Source: Phytophthora quininea
Taxonomy: Eukaryota; Oomycota; Peronosporomycetes; Peronosporales; Peronosporaceae
Length of the DNA: 46,573 nt
Direction of reading: 5' to 3'
Assembly: GCA_011947345.1 (NCBI GenBank)
Contig: JAAVTG010000130.1
Location: 1 to 46,573, forward strand
Both the position numbers and the translations under genes were made by a program. Each line of letters begins with the position of its first letter. Position 1 is the first letter of the stretch. The notes under the pieces are model-generated. The model did not search any database, had not been told where the DNA came from, and saw nothing but the letters and a program-made list of their open reading frames with translations. Positions 10,500 through 20,114 of the stretch are shown in pieces.

Positions 10500-12034
10500 A
10501 TGCTGCGCAGCTTACTGCGTCGATCCGTGCCAAAGGCAGCGGCCTACTCCCGCCTCGCGGGTCTTCACCCGCTCAGAGCCTTCTCTTCCGCACTGCCGGA
10601 CGGCTGGGAGGCCATCAAGCGCAGAAATGGTCAGGAAACAAGCTCCAACCCGTTTAGTTGTGATGACTGAGTAGTTTGAGTGCCATAGGCGACGTGGTGT
10701 ACTACAACGCGGACCTGCGCAGGACGGTGCGCCATCTTCCTGGTGTAAAACCTCAGTCGGTTGCCCCCACAACATCTGCATCTACAGCAAAGGAAGTGGA
10801 GGCTGAGCAGTCGACGGCGGCCACGGTGCCACACCACGAGACCACCGGGAACGAAGTCTTCGTGCCCATTGACTTTGGCACGGCCATGTCCATTGAAGGC
10901 CACGACTCGCAAGTCGTGCATGTAAGAGAAGCTTGCACAGTCCGTTGTACTGCAATAATTAAGCCTGTATACCTCTGGTAGATCGAGCTGGAGCCTGACC
11001 AGTGCCTGCGTGCGGAAACGGGAGCCATGATTTACATGACGGACGGCGTCGAGATGGAGACGACGACTGCGGGTGGCATTGGTGAAGGAATGAAGAGGTG
11101 CGGAAGTTTCAGATGGAGAGCGATATAGTGTTGGCGAGCTTCTGACAATTGTACTGCAGAATGATGACCGGCGAAAACTTCTTCGTGTCGCGGTTCACTT
11201 ACCACGGCGACAAGAAGGGCAAAATCGCCCTGGGCACCAGCTTCCCCAGCAAGATCGTCCACCTTCGCCTGAGTGATTTCATTGGGGAATCGATCATTTG
11301 CCAGAAGGGGCTTTCCTGTGCGGCTCGGACACTGTCAATATCGAAATGGTGGGGTACACTGGCCTTGACTTTGCGATCGATACTGACTCATTGTATCCTG
11401 CTCGTATAGGAGTTCGCCAAGAAATTCGGCGTTGGCTTTTTCGGAGGCGAAGGCTTCATTCTCCAGAGACTGACTGGAAGTGGCGACGTGCTTGTCCGTG
11501 CGTCTGGTTCACTGATTGAACGCGAGCTTCAGCCTGGCGAAGTTCTCCGCATTTCAAGCGGCTGCCTCGTCGCGTTTGAGCCGAGTGTGCACTACGACAT
11601 CACCATGATGAAGGGCGCTAAGAATGTGCTTTTGGCGGTGAAGGGTTGTTCGTGACGACTCTTACTGGTCCCGGCAAAATATACCTGCAGAGTCTTCCGT
11701 TCGAGCGTGTGGTTGGAGAAATGGCTTCTCGCATTCCTCGCGGCGGACCGGGCGGCATGATGTTCCCGTTCATGATGGGCGGAGGTGGTGGTGACCAAGG
11801 AGCGAACGCCGGTGCGGCTGATGAGGCCGGTGGGGCTGTGGATGGTGGCGAGGACTTCGATGACACCAACACCCAGGACGACTGGGATGCCAAGGATGAA
11901 GATATCTATGGTGGAGGCGACGGGAACGACTCGCCCGATGACAGCTTCAATGACATGGATGGTGGTGCGGAGGAGTCCAGTGGCGGCGGTGTCATGGGAT
12001 TTTTGACAGTCTCTTTGGAGACAACGACAACTAA
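10500..12034 (+). CDS. AIM24: AIM24-family (TIGR00266/DUF124) protein with mitochondrial presequence and WW-like module
   Basis: Five exons: 10500-10629, 10689-10921, 10982-11097, 11160-11348 and 11410-12034; introns of 59-62 nt all have GT...AG ends. With three missing bases (G-run 11307-11310, T-run 11630-11633, T-run 12000-12004) the exons sum to exactly 432 codons. Residues 1-30 (MLRSLLRRSVPK...AFSSA) are Arg/Ser/Ala-rich and lack acidic residues, typical of a mitochondrial presequence. Next comes a WW-like module (LPDGWEAIK...GDVVYYNADLRRT) whose second Trp is absent. The AIM24 beta-sandwich follows, with its hallmarks GFFGGEGFILQRL, GCLVAFE and LTGPGKIYLQSLP. The C-terminus is Gly- and Asp-rich and ends near SLFGDNDN when the last T-run is filled. 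In yeast, AIM24 affects mitochondrial inner-membrane organisation; that role is assumed here from homology. Confidence 0.9.
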
Positions 12035-12131
12035 CAGTTAACTGTCGAAGTGCAGACAACAAGTATTTTGAAGCCACTTCAACTTGCCCGTTTTCTTTTA
12101 GTTGGTTTTTCCTATGTCGTCAAAAACTTGC
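11969..12131 (+). repeat. AIM24 3' end and 3' flank, copy A of a dispersed duplication
   Basis: Two blocks, 11969-11996 (end of coding region) and 12061-12131 (3' flank), recur in the same order at 23368-23394 and 23417-23475. The second block begins with 19 identical bases (AAGTATTTTGAAGCCACTT). Confidence 0.75.
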
Positions 12132-12137
12132 TGGTGA

Positions 12138-12846
12138 TGCGGCCGCGAGCCCTATAGTCGTCCAAAGTGTCGGTGTCAACATGGCGGAACTTGTTCGGTG
12201 CTCCTGTGCATCCGGGTGGTTCGATTCCAACTGCACAACACCAATATGTGCTTAATGGCCACACATTCCAAAGCGGTTGCTCGGTTGGTGATCCCGAGCC
12301 TAACCCGGTGCGAAATACTTCACTCACCGCCGCTAAACAAATCCAAAACTTGCTGCATTATCGTGATGATCTCAACGTAGCGCGTGTATCGGACAGCTTT
12401 CTCTGCGGGAATATTATTTGGAGACAAGGAGATATCGAGAGTGACAACGGCACCCACCGCGTTATCCGCACAAACTATGTGAACGTAACAAAGGTTGACG
12501 ATGTGACTTGGCAGTATGGTAACTCAACCCCTGGGGAAGGTGTGTACGCGTGCTATAACGCTGGTGCCTGCGTGGCGCCGGATGAATGCGCTTGTGGTGA
12601 TGGCTGGATTGGTATCGACTGTAATACGCCTTTATGTCGTTTTCTAGAGGCTGATGTCGATGCCTCCGTATCCTCTAGTTGCCGTAATGGCGGCGTTTGT
12701 GCCGACAAGGACCGATGCCGCTGCATCACGGTGAATTCGACTCTCAATGAGCAATATCCCACCGCCCCAGTCGGCAACACCGGCTACTTTGGATCAGATT
12801 GTGTGTTGCCAATCTGTGTCCAAGGGTTTTATATGTAGCGAGAATT
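12138..12846 (+). pseudogene. EGF-like repeat gene, 5' fragment (left of Crypton insertion)
   Basis: The sequence encodes cysteine-rich EGF/tenascin-like repeats: CRCQHGGTCS, CASGWFDSNCTTPIC, CYNAGACVAPDECACGDGW and SSCRNGGVCADKDRCRC, ending DCVLPICVQGFYM. The first 100 nt need two frame changes; the rest (12250-12838) is open. An in-frame TAG stands right before the insertion point. No start or signal peptide is present, so the 5' end is missing. Such EGF-repeat proteins are usually secreted or membrane-tethered. Because of the missing 5' end, the stop and the inserted element, I treat it as a dead copy. Confidence 0.75.
12840..12846 (+). repeat. left copy of GAGAATT direct repeat flanking the Crypton
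   Basis: GAGAATT occurs here and at 15505-15511. Removing one copy plus the DNA between rejoins the EGF frame as REFDPLC, so the repeat marks the recombination point. Confidence 0.6.
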
Positions 12847-12931
12847 TGTCTGCGTTTGTTCTGCTCGTACTTAATTGAGTGGACTTTGACGGTCGACGAC
12901 TTTTGAAGATCAAACAGAAGAAGCGCCGCCC

Positions 12932-15230
12932 ATGGCTTGTATCGGTGCCGTTCACGGCGACCTGGTGCCCGGCTCCGACGGTGTGCAGCAAGACGATGGC
13001 GAAATGAATGACGACAGCGGCGACGAAGTACCCTGCAACGACGGTGACCACGTTGGCGACGACCTTGATGATCAAGTGCACGAAGTGAAAAACAATGTTA
13101 TCGCAGCAAAGACAGTGGACATGTACTGGCGAGGAATCAGCCGCTACTTGTCGTGGCTGTATCAAAACAAACGAAATGTGCTTAGCGATGCATTTCTTGC
13201 TTTGGTGCCAACTAGTAACCTGCAAAACGACGGAAACGTGGTGTCCCTGTCAAGCGACAGCATTTATCGTATCATCACTGGCAACCCATTGCTACCGCCC
13301 ATTACATACGATTTGCATCGTGCTGAGGACTTTGAACAATTTCTCGTGTCGTTGAGAAACCAGAAAGGTGGAAAACCTGGAATGTCAGTGTACGATTCTT
13401 TGCGATCAAGTCTATTTCACTTATATCGTGGCTATGGACGCACAATGCCCGAAGATTTTGCTGCTGACTTAACACTGTTCTTCAAAGGCTTGAAACGCAC
13501 CGTAGCTCGTCGAAGTCACGCATCTGGTCAGAAACTTACCGAAGGAAAGGAGCCGTTGTCATTTTCCGTGTTGAAATTGTTGTGCTTGGCAATGATGAAG
13601 CATCATACCGACGAGTATACATTCGCTCATACTTTCCTACTTATTAGCTGGAATTTAATGTGTCGAGCTGGCAGTACTGTTGGAATTCACGCTGGCCACA
13701 TGAGGTGGGATGGTGACGCTATTGCTATTGTATTTGGTCACATGAAAAATGATCAGGAAGGGACGCGACCTCGAGACGCTCGGCATGTATATGCCAATCC
13801 GTTCATGCCGGAAATTTGCCCTGTGCTGTCGCTAGCAGTGTACGCAGCGGTATGTGGTTTGTCAAACTCGTTGCTGTTCCCTGGTCAAAACCAATACAAT
13901 CGATTTTCCAAGATATTAAAGCGTATCATGGTTGAACGAGACGTGAAAGTTTTGCTAGAGAGTGAAGGCTTAAGGCCTGACGAGATTGGGACCCATTCAG
14001 CTCGCAAAGGTTCTGCTACATACGTTTCCTCATGCTCAAACGGCGGTCCATCCGCTGCTGCGATTTGTATCCGAGCGGGATGGACGCTTCCTGGAGTACA
14101 AAATACATATATTCGCTACGAAGCCGCTGGAGATAGAATTGTGGGTCGGTATGCAGCGGGCTTACCATTTGGGCAAGCCGGCTTTGCTAGTTTACCTCCT
14201 TTTTCGAGGATTGCGACGATGAAATACGTCGAGGTATTGAATTGTGTTTTCCAAAGATGCCGAGTCATTTGATTCCTGCCGGGAGTTTTTCCTTGCATCG
14301 CTGGTGTATCATCACAATTTTCTTACTGCAACACTTCCTGGCAAGCACTCACTGCATCAAAATGCATTGTTCGGAAACACGAGACTTGTAAATCGGTTGA
14401 AAGCCCGGGTAAACTGTCGAATTGCTACACCGACCGATCGGATTAGACCCACGGGTGCTCCTCCACATGTACATTTGTTGGTGGCGCTGCAGCATCAAGC
14501 TGATCAATTAGAAAAATTGACGCTTTCAGTGAATGCGCTGGCCCCTACTGTCGTTGCCTTGATGCAAACAGAACTGGCGGCTTATCACGGCTCAATTTCG
14601 CCTGCAACGCTGGATGCTAGTATATCCCGCGCACTTCGTAACACTGGGATCACCGCGCTGATACAGCACGTTCAAGGAGTCTCGTTGCCGCAAGAACATG
14701 TCAATCACCAGGAACAACAACAACCCGACCACTCCAATGATCGGCAAAATGCTGATCCTAATGCGTCCTTAGTCACGAGTCTGAATCTGAACAATTCGCG
14801 TCTTACTCGCGTGCCAGCCGACTTCGAGATCCCAAGCATGACCTTGGAGTGCGCTTGGGAGCACTGGTGCTGCGGAGACCCGAATCAGCGCTTTGGTCCG
14901 TACCGATTTTTACAATGGCAAGATCTATCTAACAGCAAAAAGCGCAAGCGATTGTTCCATTATCGCTGCATGATGATGGAAATCCAATGCAAAATCGCGA
15001 AGACTAGCTGGATCGAGCGGCCTACCATCACCGAGGCTCGCAATATGCTGATGATAGCCCTGCTTCAACTTCCTATCAGTACTGTTACGGCCAAACATCG
15101 AGAGCGCCGCACGAGTCTGCTCAAATGGTCTACAGCCCGGCAAGAAATACGACGCAATCGTCGCCAAACAAGCGTTAGTGTAGGTGTAGCTAGCGGCATG
15201 CCACGCCTGCAAACAGTTGCTAATCATTGA
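12932..15230 (+). CDS. Crypton tyrosine recombinase with C-terminal GCR1_C-like DNA-binding domain
   Basis: The recombinase cuts and rejoins DNA through a tyrosine nucleophile, so the element can excise and integrate. After an acidic N-terminus (to ~residue 45) comes a core-binding region, then the catalytic domain with the first Arg (LMCRAGSTVGIHAGHM), the His-x-x-Arg box (GTHSARKGSATY) and the Tyr (VQNTYIRYEAAGDR). The frame shifts by +1 near 14248 (in a GTTTTCC stretch) and resumes as VFSKDAESFDSCREFFLASL. The second part, to 15230, has HVHLLVALQHQADQLEKL and a GCR1_C-like domain (SMTLECAWEHWCCGDPNQRF...YRFLQWQDL). All catalytic residues are intact. Whether the shift is a real mutation or a sequencing error cannot be told here; most shifts in this window are one-base losses, and this one would need two. 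Confidence 0.88.
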
Positions 15231-15334
15231 GTGCTTTGATTTACCTCCTACCTTCGTCTTCTTGTCAGCAACACTCGTCGTGGACTACAACACGCTAACA
15301 AGTATGGTGTTGACTTGTGTAGGTGGCGGTAGTT

Positions 15335-15359
15335 TTTGTCTGCGTCAGACGCAGACAAA
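15335..15359. repeat. perfect 12-bp palindrome near the Crypton 3' end
   Basis: TTTGTCTGCGTC is followed after a single A by its exact reverse complement GACGCAGACAAA. A weaker version (TTTGTCTGCGCCAAACGCAGAAG) lies at 15431. Such symmetric sites suit binding or synapsis of a tyrosine recombinase. Confidence 0.75.
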
Positions 15360-15504
15360 TTCACAAAGAGGCCGGGCAGTCGCCGGGAATAGCAGCAGTT
15401 GTATCGGAAAGCCACCAGCCGACTTGTGATTTTGTCTGCGCCAAACGCAGAAGATAACGCAGAAGTTTCGATACAAAAGCCGACTGCGGCGCATACATAT
15501 TCAA

Positions 15505-15511
15505 GAGAATT
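15505..15511 (+). repeat. right copy of GAGAATT direct repeat flanking the Crypton
   Basis: Pairs with 12840-12846; the EGF-like coding text resumes immediately after it (EFDPLCHAN). Confidence 0.6.
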
Positions 15512-15833
15512 CGATCCGCTCTGCCATGCGAATGTCGTTGCTAACAACCTCAATCTCACGTCTGGAAACGTTACTGCCATCGCTAACGCCGCCAATAGCA
15601 TCGTCAACAGTGGCGACGGTTGCTACCGATGCAAGCACGGGGGACTCTGTGTTGCCCCGGACGTCTGCGCCTGTGCTGAAGGCTGGACAGGGTTCGACTG
15701 CGCCACCCCAATCTGCGAGATATCCCAAGCCGCCACGGATTCGATTCGCCCAACACTTTTCACTGTCGATGACAACAAAGTCGAAGCGTTTCGCAAGGTG
15801 GGGTCAAGAGACTTCCAACGGGGCTCTGGTTGA
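15512..15833 (+). pseudogene. EGF-like repeat gene, 3' fragment (right of Crypton insertion)
   Basis: Continues the cysteine-rich repeat interrupted at 12846: DPLCHANVVANN, then GDGCYRCKHGGLCVAPDVC, CACAEGWTGFDCATPICE and VDDNKVEAF. The frame stops at 15831-15833 (GSRDFQRGSG*). A second frame past that point is still Cys-containing but not clearly EGF-like. Homology to the left part, order and strand all support a single split gene. Confidence 0.75.
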
Positions 15834-16342
15834 CTGCACTCGTTTCATGAAGGCACGATGCGGTGCTGGTGTGGCCGCCAGGCACTGCGTGTGTCGGCGT
15901 CCCGCCTTTCGTCACCGCCTCCTTCAGATTTGTTGCAATTCAGGCTGAACTTTTGCCGGTGCGGAACCCCCGTTTTCGCGCTGCACTGATCGTCCGGCTC
16001 ACTTCGCTTGCAAGCGATGAATGACCGTGCACGAGGCCCCGCTGTCCGACCTCCCGAGCTCAACCGTGCCGAACTTTCCAGCGGCGACAGGATGCTAACA
16101 CGGTTGCTGCCCGTTAAACGCCCCGCACGTGCAGCTCGCACAGCTCTTCCCCAGTCCGTCCGGCGCGAAATTGCGTCGTGGTGGGGCGGCTGGCCGCGAC
16201 AGCGGCGCAATCCTATCAGCAGGATGAGAAATGCTTGGCGTCGGAACGACGACGCTCATGGGTTTCCTCGCATTTCCGCACAAAGGTACCTTAATAATAT
16301 CCATTTACTAAGCTATTATATTCTAGCTTCTATCATCTACAT
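15834..16342. other. flank of the EGF relic, no supported gene
   Basis: Open frames on both strands overlap and lack recognisable domains. The region lies between the EGF relic and the 3' end of the minus-strand zinc-finger gene. Confidence 0.35.
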
Positions 16343-17346
16343 CTACACGGACCGGAACGCGCTGTGGCCGACTACATATGGAGAGGCTGCTGCTGCGACG
16401 GCCTCGAGACTGCTCTCCTCCGAGATGCGAAAGTGCTGCGTGCACAATCCCTTCCGTCGAGCCTTCTTCTCGCATCCAGTCATGGAGCAGATCTTGCCGC
16501 CGCCATGCTTGATACAGAAGCCGTTGCCGCGGTCCTTGGACGAGCAGCCCTCTTCCTTGCAGAGCCGCTTGCCGCCGTGGCTGTGGCACAGGTTGTTGCG
16601 CTGCGAGACACGCTCGCAGCCTTCAATCTTGCAGTACTTGGAGGCTCGACTGCGGTGCGTGCCCGAGCTGGGCGAGGCGCGCGCCTTGGTCGGGTACATG
16701 GTGGCCGTCTGCATGGGCGAGGCGTCGGCCCACGAGCGCTTCTTGCTCGGGAACGAGGGCCCCATGGACGAGCCCATGGGCGGGTAGGCCGGCGACGACT
16801 GCGCCATGTGAGCAAAGGGCGACACACCCGGAACTGCGGCCCTGCCTGCACCACGGGCAGCACGCGCTTGGCCATGGTGGGGCTGATCATGGTGCGCAGC
16901 GCCGGCATGGCGTGAGTGTGGTCGCGCTGCGGCGACGGCACGGGCGAGGAGGCGGGCGAGCCCGTCTGCATCTGCTTGAGCAGACCTTCGAGCGACGGCA
17001 GCTTGTTGGGGTTGATGCTCAGGTTGAGCGCGGGCTGGTAGGCGGCGGCGGCGGGCGAGGACGGCGACAGCTGCGCCTGTGTCTGCGCTTGCCGCTGCTG
17101 CTGCTGCTGGAACTCTTGCTGCTGGTGCAGCTCAGCGGCGGCGAACAGCGTGAGCGGCGCGTAGTCGGCCAGCGACTGCTGGCTGCGCGGCGCGTGGAAG
17201 GCCGGCGCCAGGAAGGGCTGCGCGGCGTCCACGGGCCCGGCAAAAGCGGGCGACGAGGTGGTCATCTTGCGGGGCTGCTTGCGGTTGAAAGGGCTTGTCG
17301 CCGGCACGGCAGATTCTGAAATGACCGGTTGCACGGACTTTTGCAT
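16343..17346 (-). CDS. zinc-finger protein with WRKY19-type Cys/His repeats, copy 1 (frameshift near 16828)
   Basis: From ATG 17346 the protein has an N-terminal half rich in Ala, Ser, Pro and Gln (FQQQQQRQAQTQAQ), probably disordered, then three zinc-finger-like repeats of the form C-x4-C...C-x2-HGGG: KYCKIEGCERVSQRNNLC, RLCKEEGCSSKDRGNGFC, KICSMTGCEKKARRKGLC. The two halves are in different frames; one missing G at 16827-16829 (minus-strand CCGGGTG) joins QAGPQFR to SPFAHMAQS and gives 334 residues. These repeats resemble the Cys/His units at the end of plant WRKY19-like proteins and are numerous in oomycetes. A nuclear, DNA- or protein-binding role is likely but unproven. A paralogue lies at 30204-30997. 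Confidence 0.85.
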
Positions 17347-18690
17347 GGCGTATTCTGAAGCCGTGCTAAAGCAAGCTGATGGGTGTCCGGCCCTGTGCCG
17401 TATGCGGTGCGAAAACATTCCGCCGGCGTTTACGCCAGGGCGGTAGACCGCGGCCCGTCTGCGCCCACCGCCGAATTAGCGCTAAAACGGAGGCTAAAAC
17501 CGCAGCTGCCGATCCGGGGACACGCCGGCGATTGCGAGCGCGCCTGCGGAGCGTTGGTCGCGAGTCCTGCTCCTGCTGCTGACGCCGCTGATGGCACGTC
17601 GAGCATTGCCCCGGGAAGCGCCCGCAATACGGCAGCTCTCGAAGCGCACTCATCAGCTGGTGGCTCCGAATTGTGATGGCGGCACCACGCCGCGACTACC
17701 GGAGACGTCCCACCGCGACGCTTGATTGCGTTTCGGGCCAGGACGCGAGATTGCGCGCTGCTCCGCGGCCGCCGCAAGCGCCGGCAGGACCGCAATAGCA
17801 CCCTGGAGAGATCATGGCTATCGGACTGGACAGCAAGGCCATGGATCTGCAGCGAGCACATCCTGCCGTCGCCTTCGCCCACGCCAGCGAGCAGGAACTG
17901 CCACGAAGGACATCGCGCGCCAAGCGGTGCTGCGACACGACATCAAGGTCCACAATCAACGAAGCCCTACCCCTGGTGACGCGATTACGCTGCAATTTTG
18001 ATGGCGCGCATTCCCGCACAAATGGGGCGGCTATGCAGCGCGGATAGGGCTGATTGCGCACCGCACTTGACTGACTGGCGGGCCGTACCGCACGCACGTG
18101 GTCCACACAACCGGACCGTGGGGCAGCACAAAACAGTGTTGTGTGCAGCTCGGCTACGCTGCTGTCTCCCGACGCTGCTGGTCGGCTTTGCCTGCTCCCC
18201 GCTTCGTCTCCGCCGCCGCGACGCATCCTGTACCCGCTCGCGAGTGGATTCTCGGCTCGGCTTCAGAGTGGAGTAATCGCCATAGAATTAGCCTCCGAAT
18301 TAGCGACAGGGCTAGGGCGCGTAGTGCGTCGACCGCGATGTCGCTGCAATTGCAATCACTCTGGTGCCGAGGATAGCCTGGACAATGGAGCTCTGGGCGC
18401 TGCAGCAGATAATGTACGTTGGCGGTGTTGCGCCCAAGTGCCTGCCGCCACTGCATTTGCAGCGGAGCGGAGCCCAACGCGTCTTGTTTGACGAGCGGCG
18501 CCGCACCATCACTCGCGCTGGGTTGTCCCGCATCGCGCGTACCGTACCTTGAAGATGGGCATGATTACGTTCGCCACGCTGTCGGACCATTTACGACAGT
18601 ATAATAATGGGGGCATTAGTCAGAGGGGGCATGAGGCGATTTCCTTTTATTGACCCTCTCTTTAATATCTTATCTGCACAATGCCACTTG
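17347..18690. other. GC-rich upstream region of the zinc-finger gene, no supported gene
   Basis: Many long open frames cover both strands and all phases, as expected by chance in GC-rich DNA with few stops. None has domains, signal peptides or initiator promoters in a useful position. No structural RNA is evident. Confidence 0.4.
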
Positions 18691-19823
18691 CTTTTAGGAT
18701 CTAGAGCGTTTTAGAGTTAGAACCTATGCAAACGGCGCCCGCAATCATGTGTACCGACAGTGTACCAATTTTACATGCGACCATCGAAAAGCAAGGTACC
18801 GATGATCCCTTCGCTTTGATAACTATCTCCGCGCAAGCAATACCGGTACACCAAAGAGCAGTCCATTGCCAGTCGGCTTTTCCATTGAACACAGAGTCAT
18901 TGATAATGCATTCGACCCAATTCACAACTAGTAACGGCAAAGGCTTCGTATACAGACCTGAGACAGACAACGTCTGCTTTACCCCACGAGTCCGTGTGTG
19001 TCATACTGTCTCCATGACACATGGCTAGATGGCATTTCTATTATGTTTATTTCTTACGTAATACAATATGTGTACGTTGACAACAAAGAGTGATCTCAAG
19101 TGTTTTTAAATATGTACTTTGTATGAAGCACGTCGATCACTTTCAATTTTACACTGCACTACTCAAGAGATACAATGTGTTTTACGGCATGCTTATTCGT
19201 GAAATTGACACGTCCTTGTTTGCCATTTGCACACGGTTTCACAAATTGAACAACTTTAGATATTGGTGGGAGGTTAGTATTTCTCAAAGGAATGCTACGA
19301 ATCGATGTATGTCAAATTTTATTTTGTACTATAAACCGTTTACATGTTTCGGAGGGCGTAGCATAGGTATTTGTACCGCAATAAAGACATTACTCAAATT
19401 GTATTGTTTCTAGTCGTGTCCACAGCTTCACCGCTTGTAGCGTCTCCACGCGTATGACAAAATACACAGAATTGCACAAAATTTCATGTATGATAGGTAC
19501 TTAGAAGTAGTGGTGAATTAAACCCGAAAGAGTCATCACGCACTACGGCAAAAGCGTAGTCAATACCACCCATCTATTCACAACCAGTTTCTATGAATTG
19601 CAAAATTGCTCCGAGCTCCAGCCTATCAGACAGAGAGCTCTTCGCCACCACTTCCAGACTGCACAGGGCACCAAGCCGTGGCCACCGGCCACGCATAGAG
19701 CTCTATCCCGCCGACCCCATACCAGCAGAGCCCCACGCGTCGACCGCCAGCGTCGTAGAGAATTCAAGCCGCTGCTGCTTGTATCAAACCCGAAGGCCCC
19801 AGATTCGCGCCGCGGGTGGGAAC
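18691..19823. other. AT-rich gene-poor stretch
   Basis: The composition drops sharply in GC at about 18600. Short open frames occur but show no recognised protein. An 8-bp hairpin (TGTGTCAT / ATGACACA) lies at 18997-19021. The stretch is probably decayed repeat DNA. Confidence 0.35.
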
Positions 19824-20114
19824 ATGCCAAAGATTTCGGCATGGACAGAAGCTGAGGTCGTGTACCTCTATACAGCATATACGAATACGTCAGAGAACGG
19901 CGCGACTGGGACAGATCAGTCGTCGTTGTCGTTTTGGGATCATTTGTGTGAAGCGTTTGCGCTCCTTTCCGTCACTTCAGCTCCATCTCGCAACGCTGTA
20001 GCAGTCGGTGTAGCCGAGTTTGAGACGATATGCCCCACAAGCACGGAATTCCTGCTATTTCTTTGCCAACAGCGTGTAGTTCTCGGTATTTTTCCATTTG
20101 CATCTTTCTTGTAG
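19824..20114 (+). pseudogene. Myb/SANT-like fragment, probably transposon-derived
   Basis: Starting at MPKISAWTEAEVVYLYTAY, the text matches the N-terminal trihelix/Myb-like block common in oomycete Harbinger-type and NAM-associated proteins: Trp-Thr-Glu-x-Glu, then YTNTSENGATGTDQSS and FWDHLCEAF. Only this block is left; the frame ends at 20114, and the expected downstream Arg/Trp-rich helices are not seen. A truncated transposon gene is the likeliest reading. Confidence 0.45.

Larger units (their letters stand above)
12847..15511 (+). mobile_element. Crypton DNA transposon inserted in an EGF-like gene
   Basis: A 2,665-bp insertion bounded by GAGAATT direct repeats. It encodes a tyrosine recombinase and no reverse transcriptase, integrase or DDE transposase, which defines Cryptons, mobile elements known from oomycetes and fungi. 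The 3' non-coding part is rich in short repeats: TTTGTCTGCG occurs at 12845-12854, 15335-15344 and 15431-15440, partly in palindromic arrangement. An alternative boundary pair is the perfect 13-bp inverted repeat GAATTTGTCTGCG at 12842-12854 and 15350-15362. I prefer the direct repeat because it restores the host reading frame. Confidence 0.8.

Noticed and set aside
12842..15362. 13-bp perfect inverted repeat GAATTTGTCTGCG as the true ends of the mobile element
   Set aside because: It leaves about 140 bp of non-EGF sequence on the right unexplained, whereas the GAGAATT direct repeat restores the host frame. Kept only as an alternative.
17430..18226. Long overlapping minus-strand frames (150 and 176 codons) upstream of zinc-finger copy 1
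   Set aside because: Several frames are open at once on both strands, none has recognisable features, and composition is that of non-coding GC-rich DNA.
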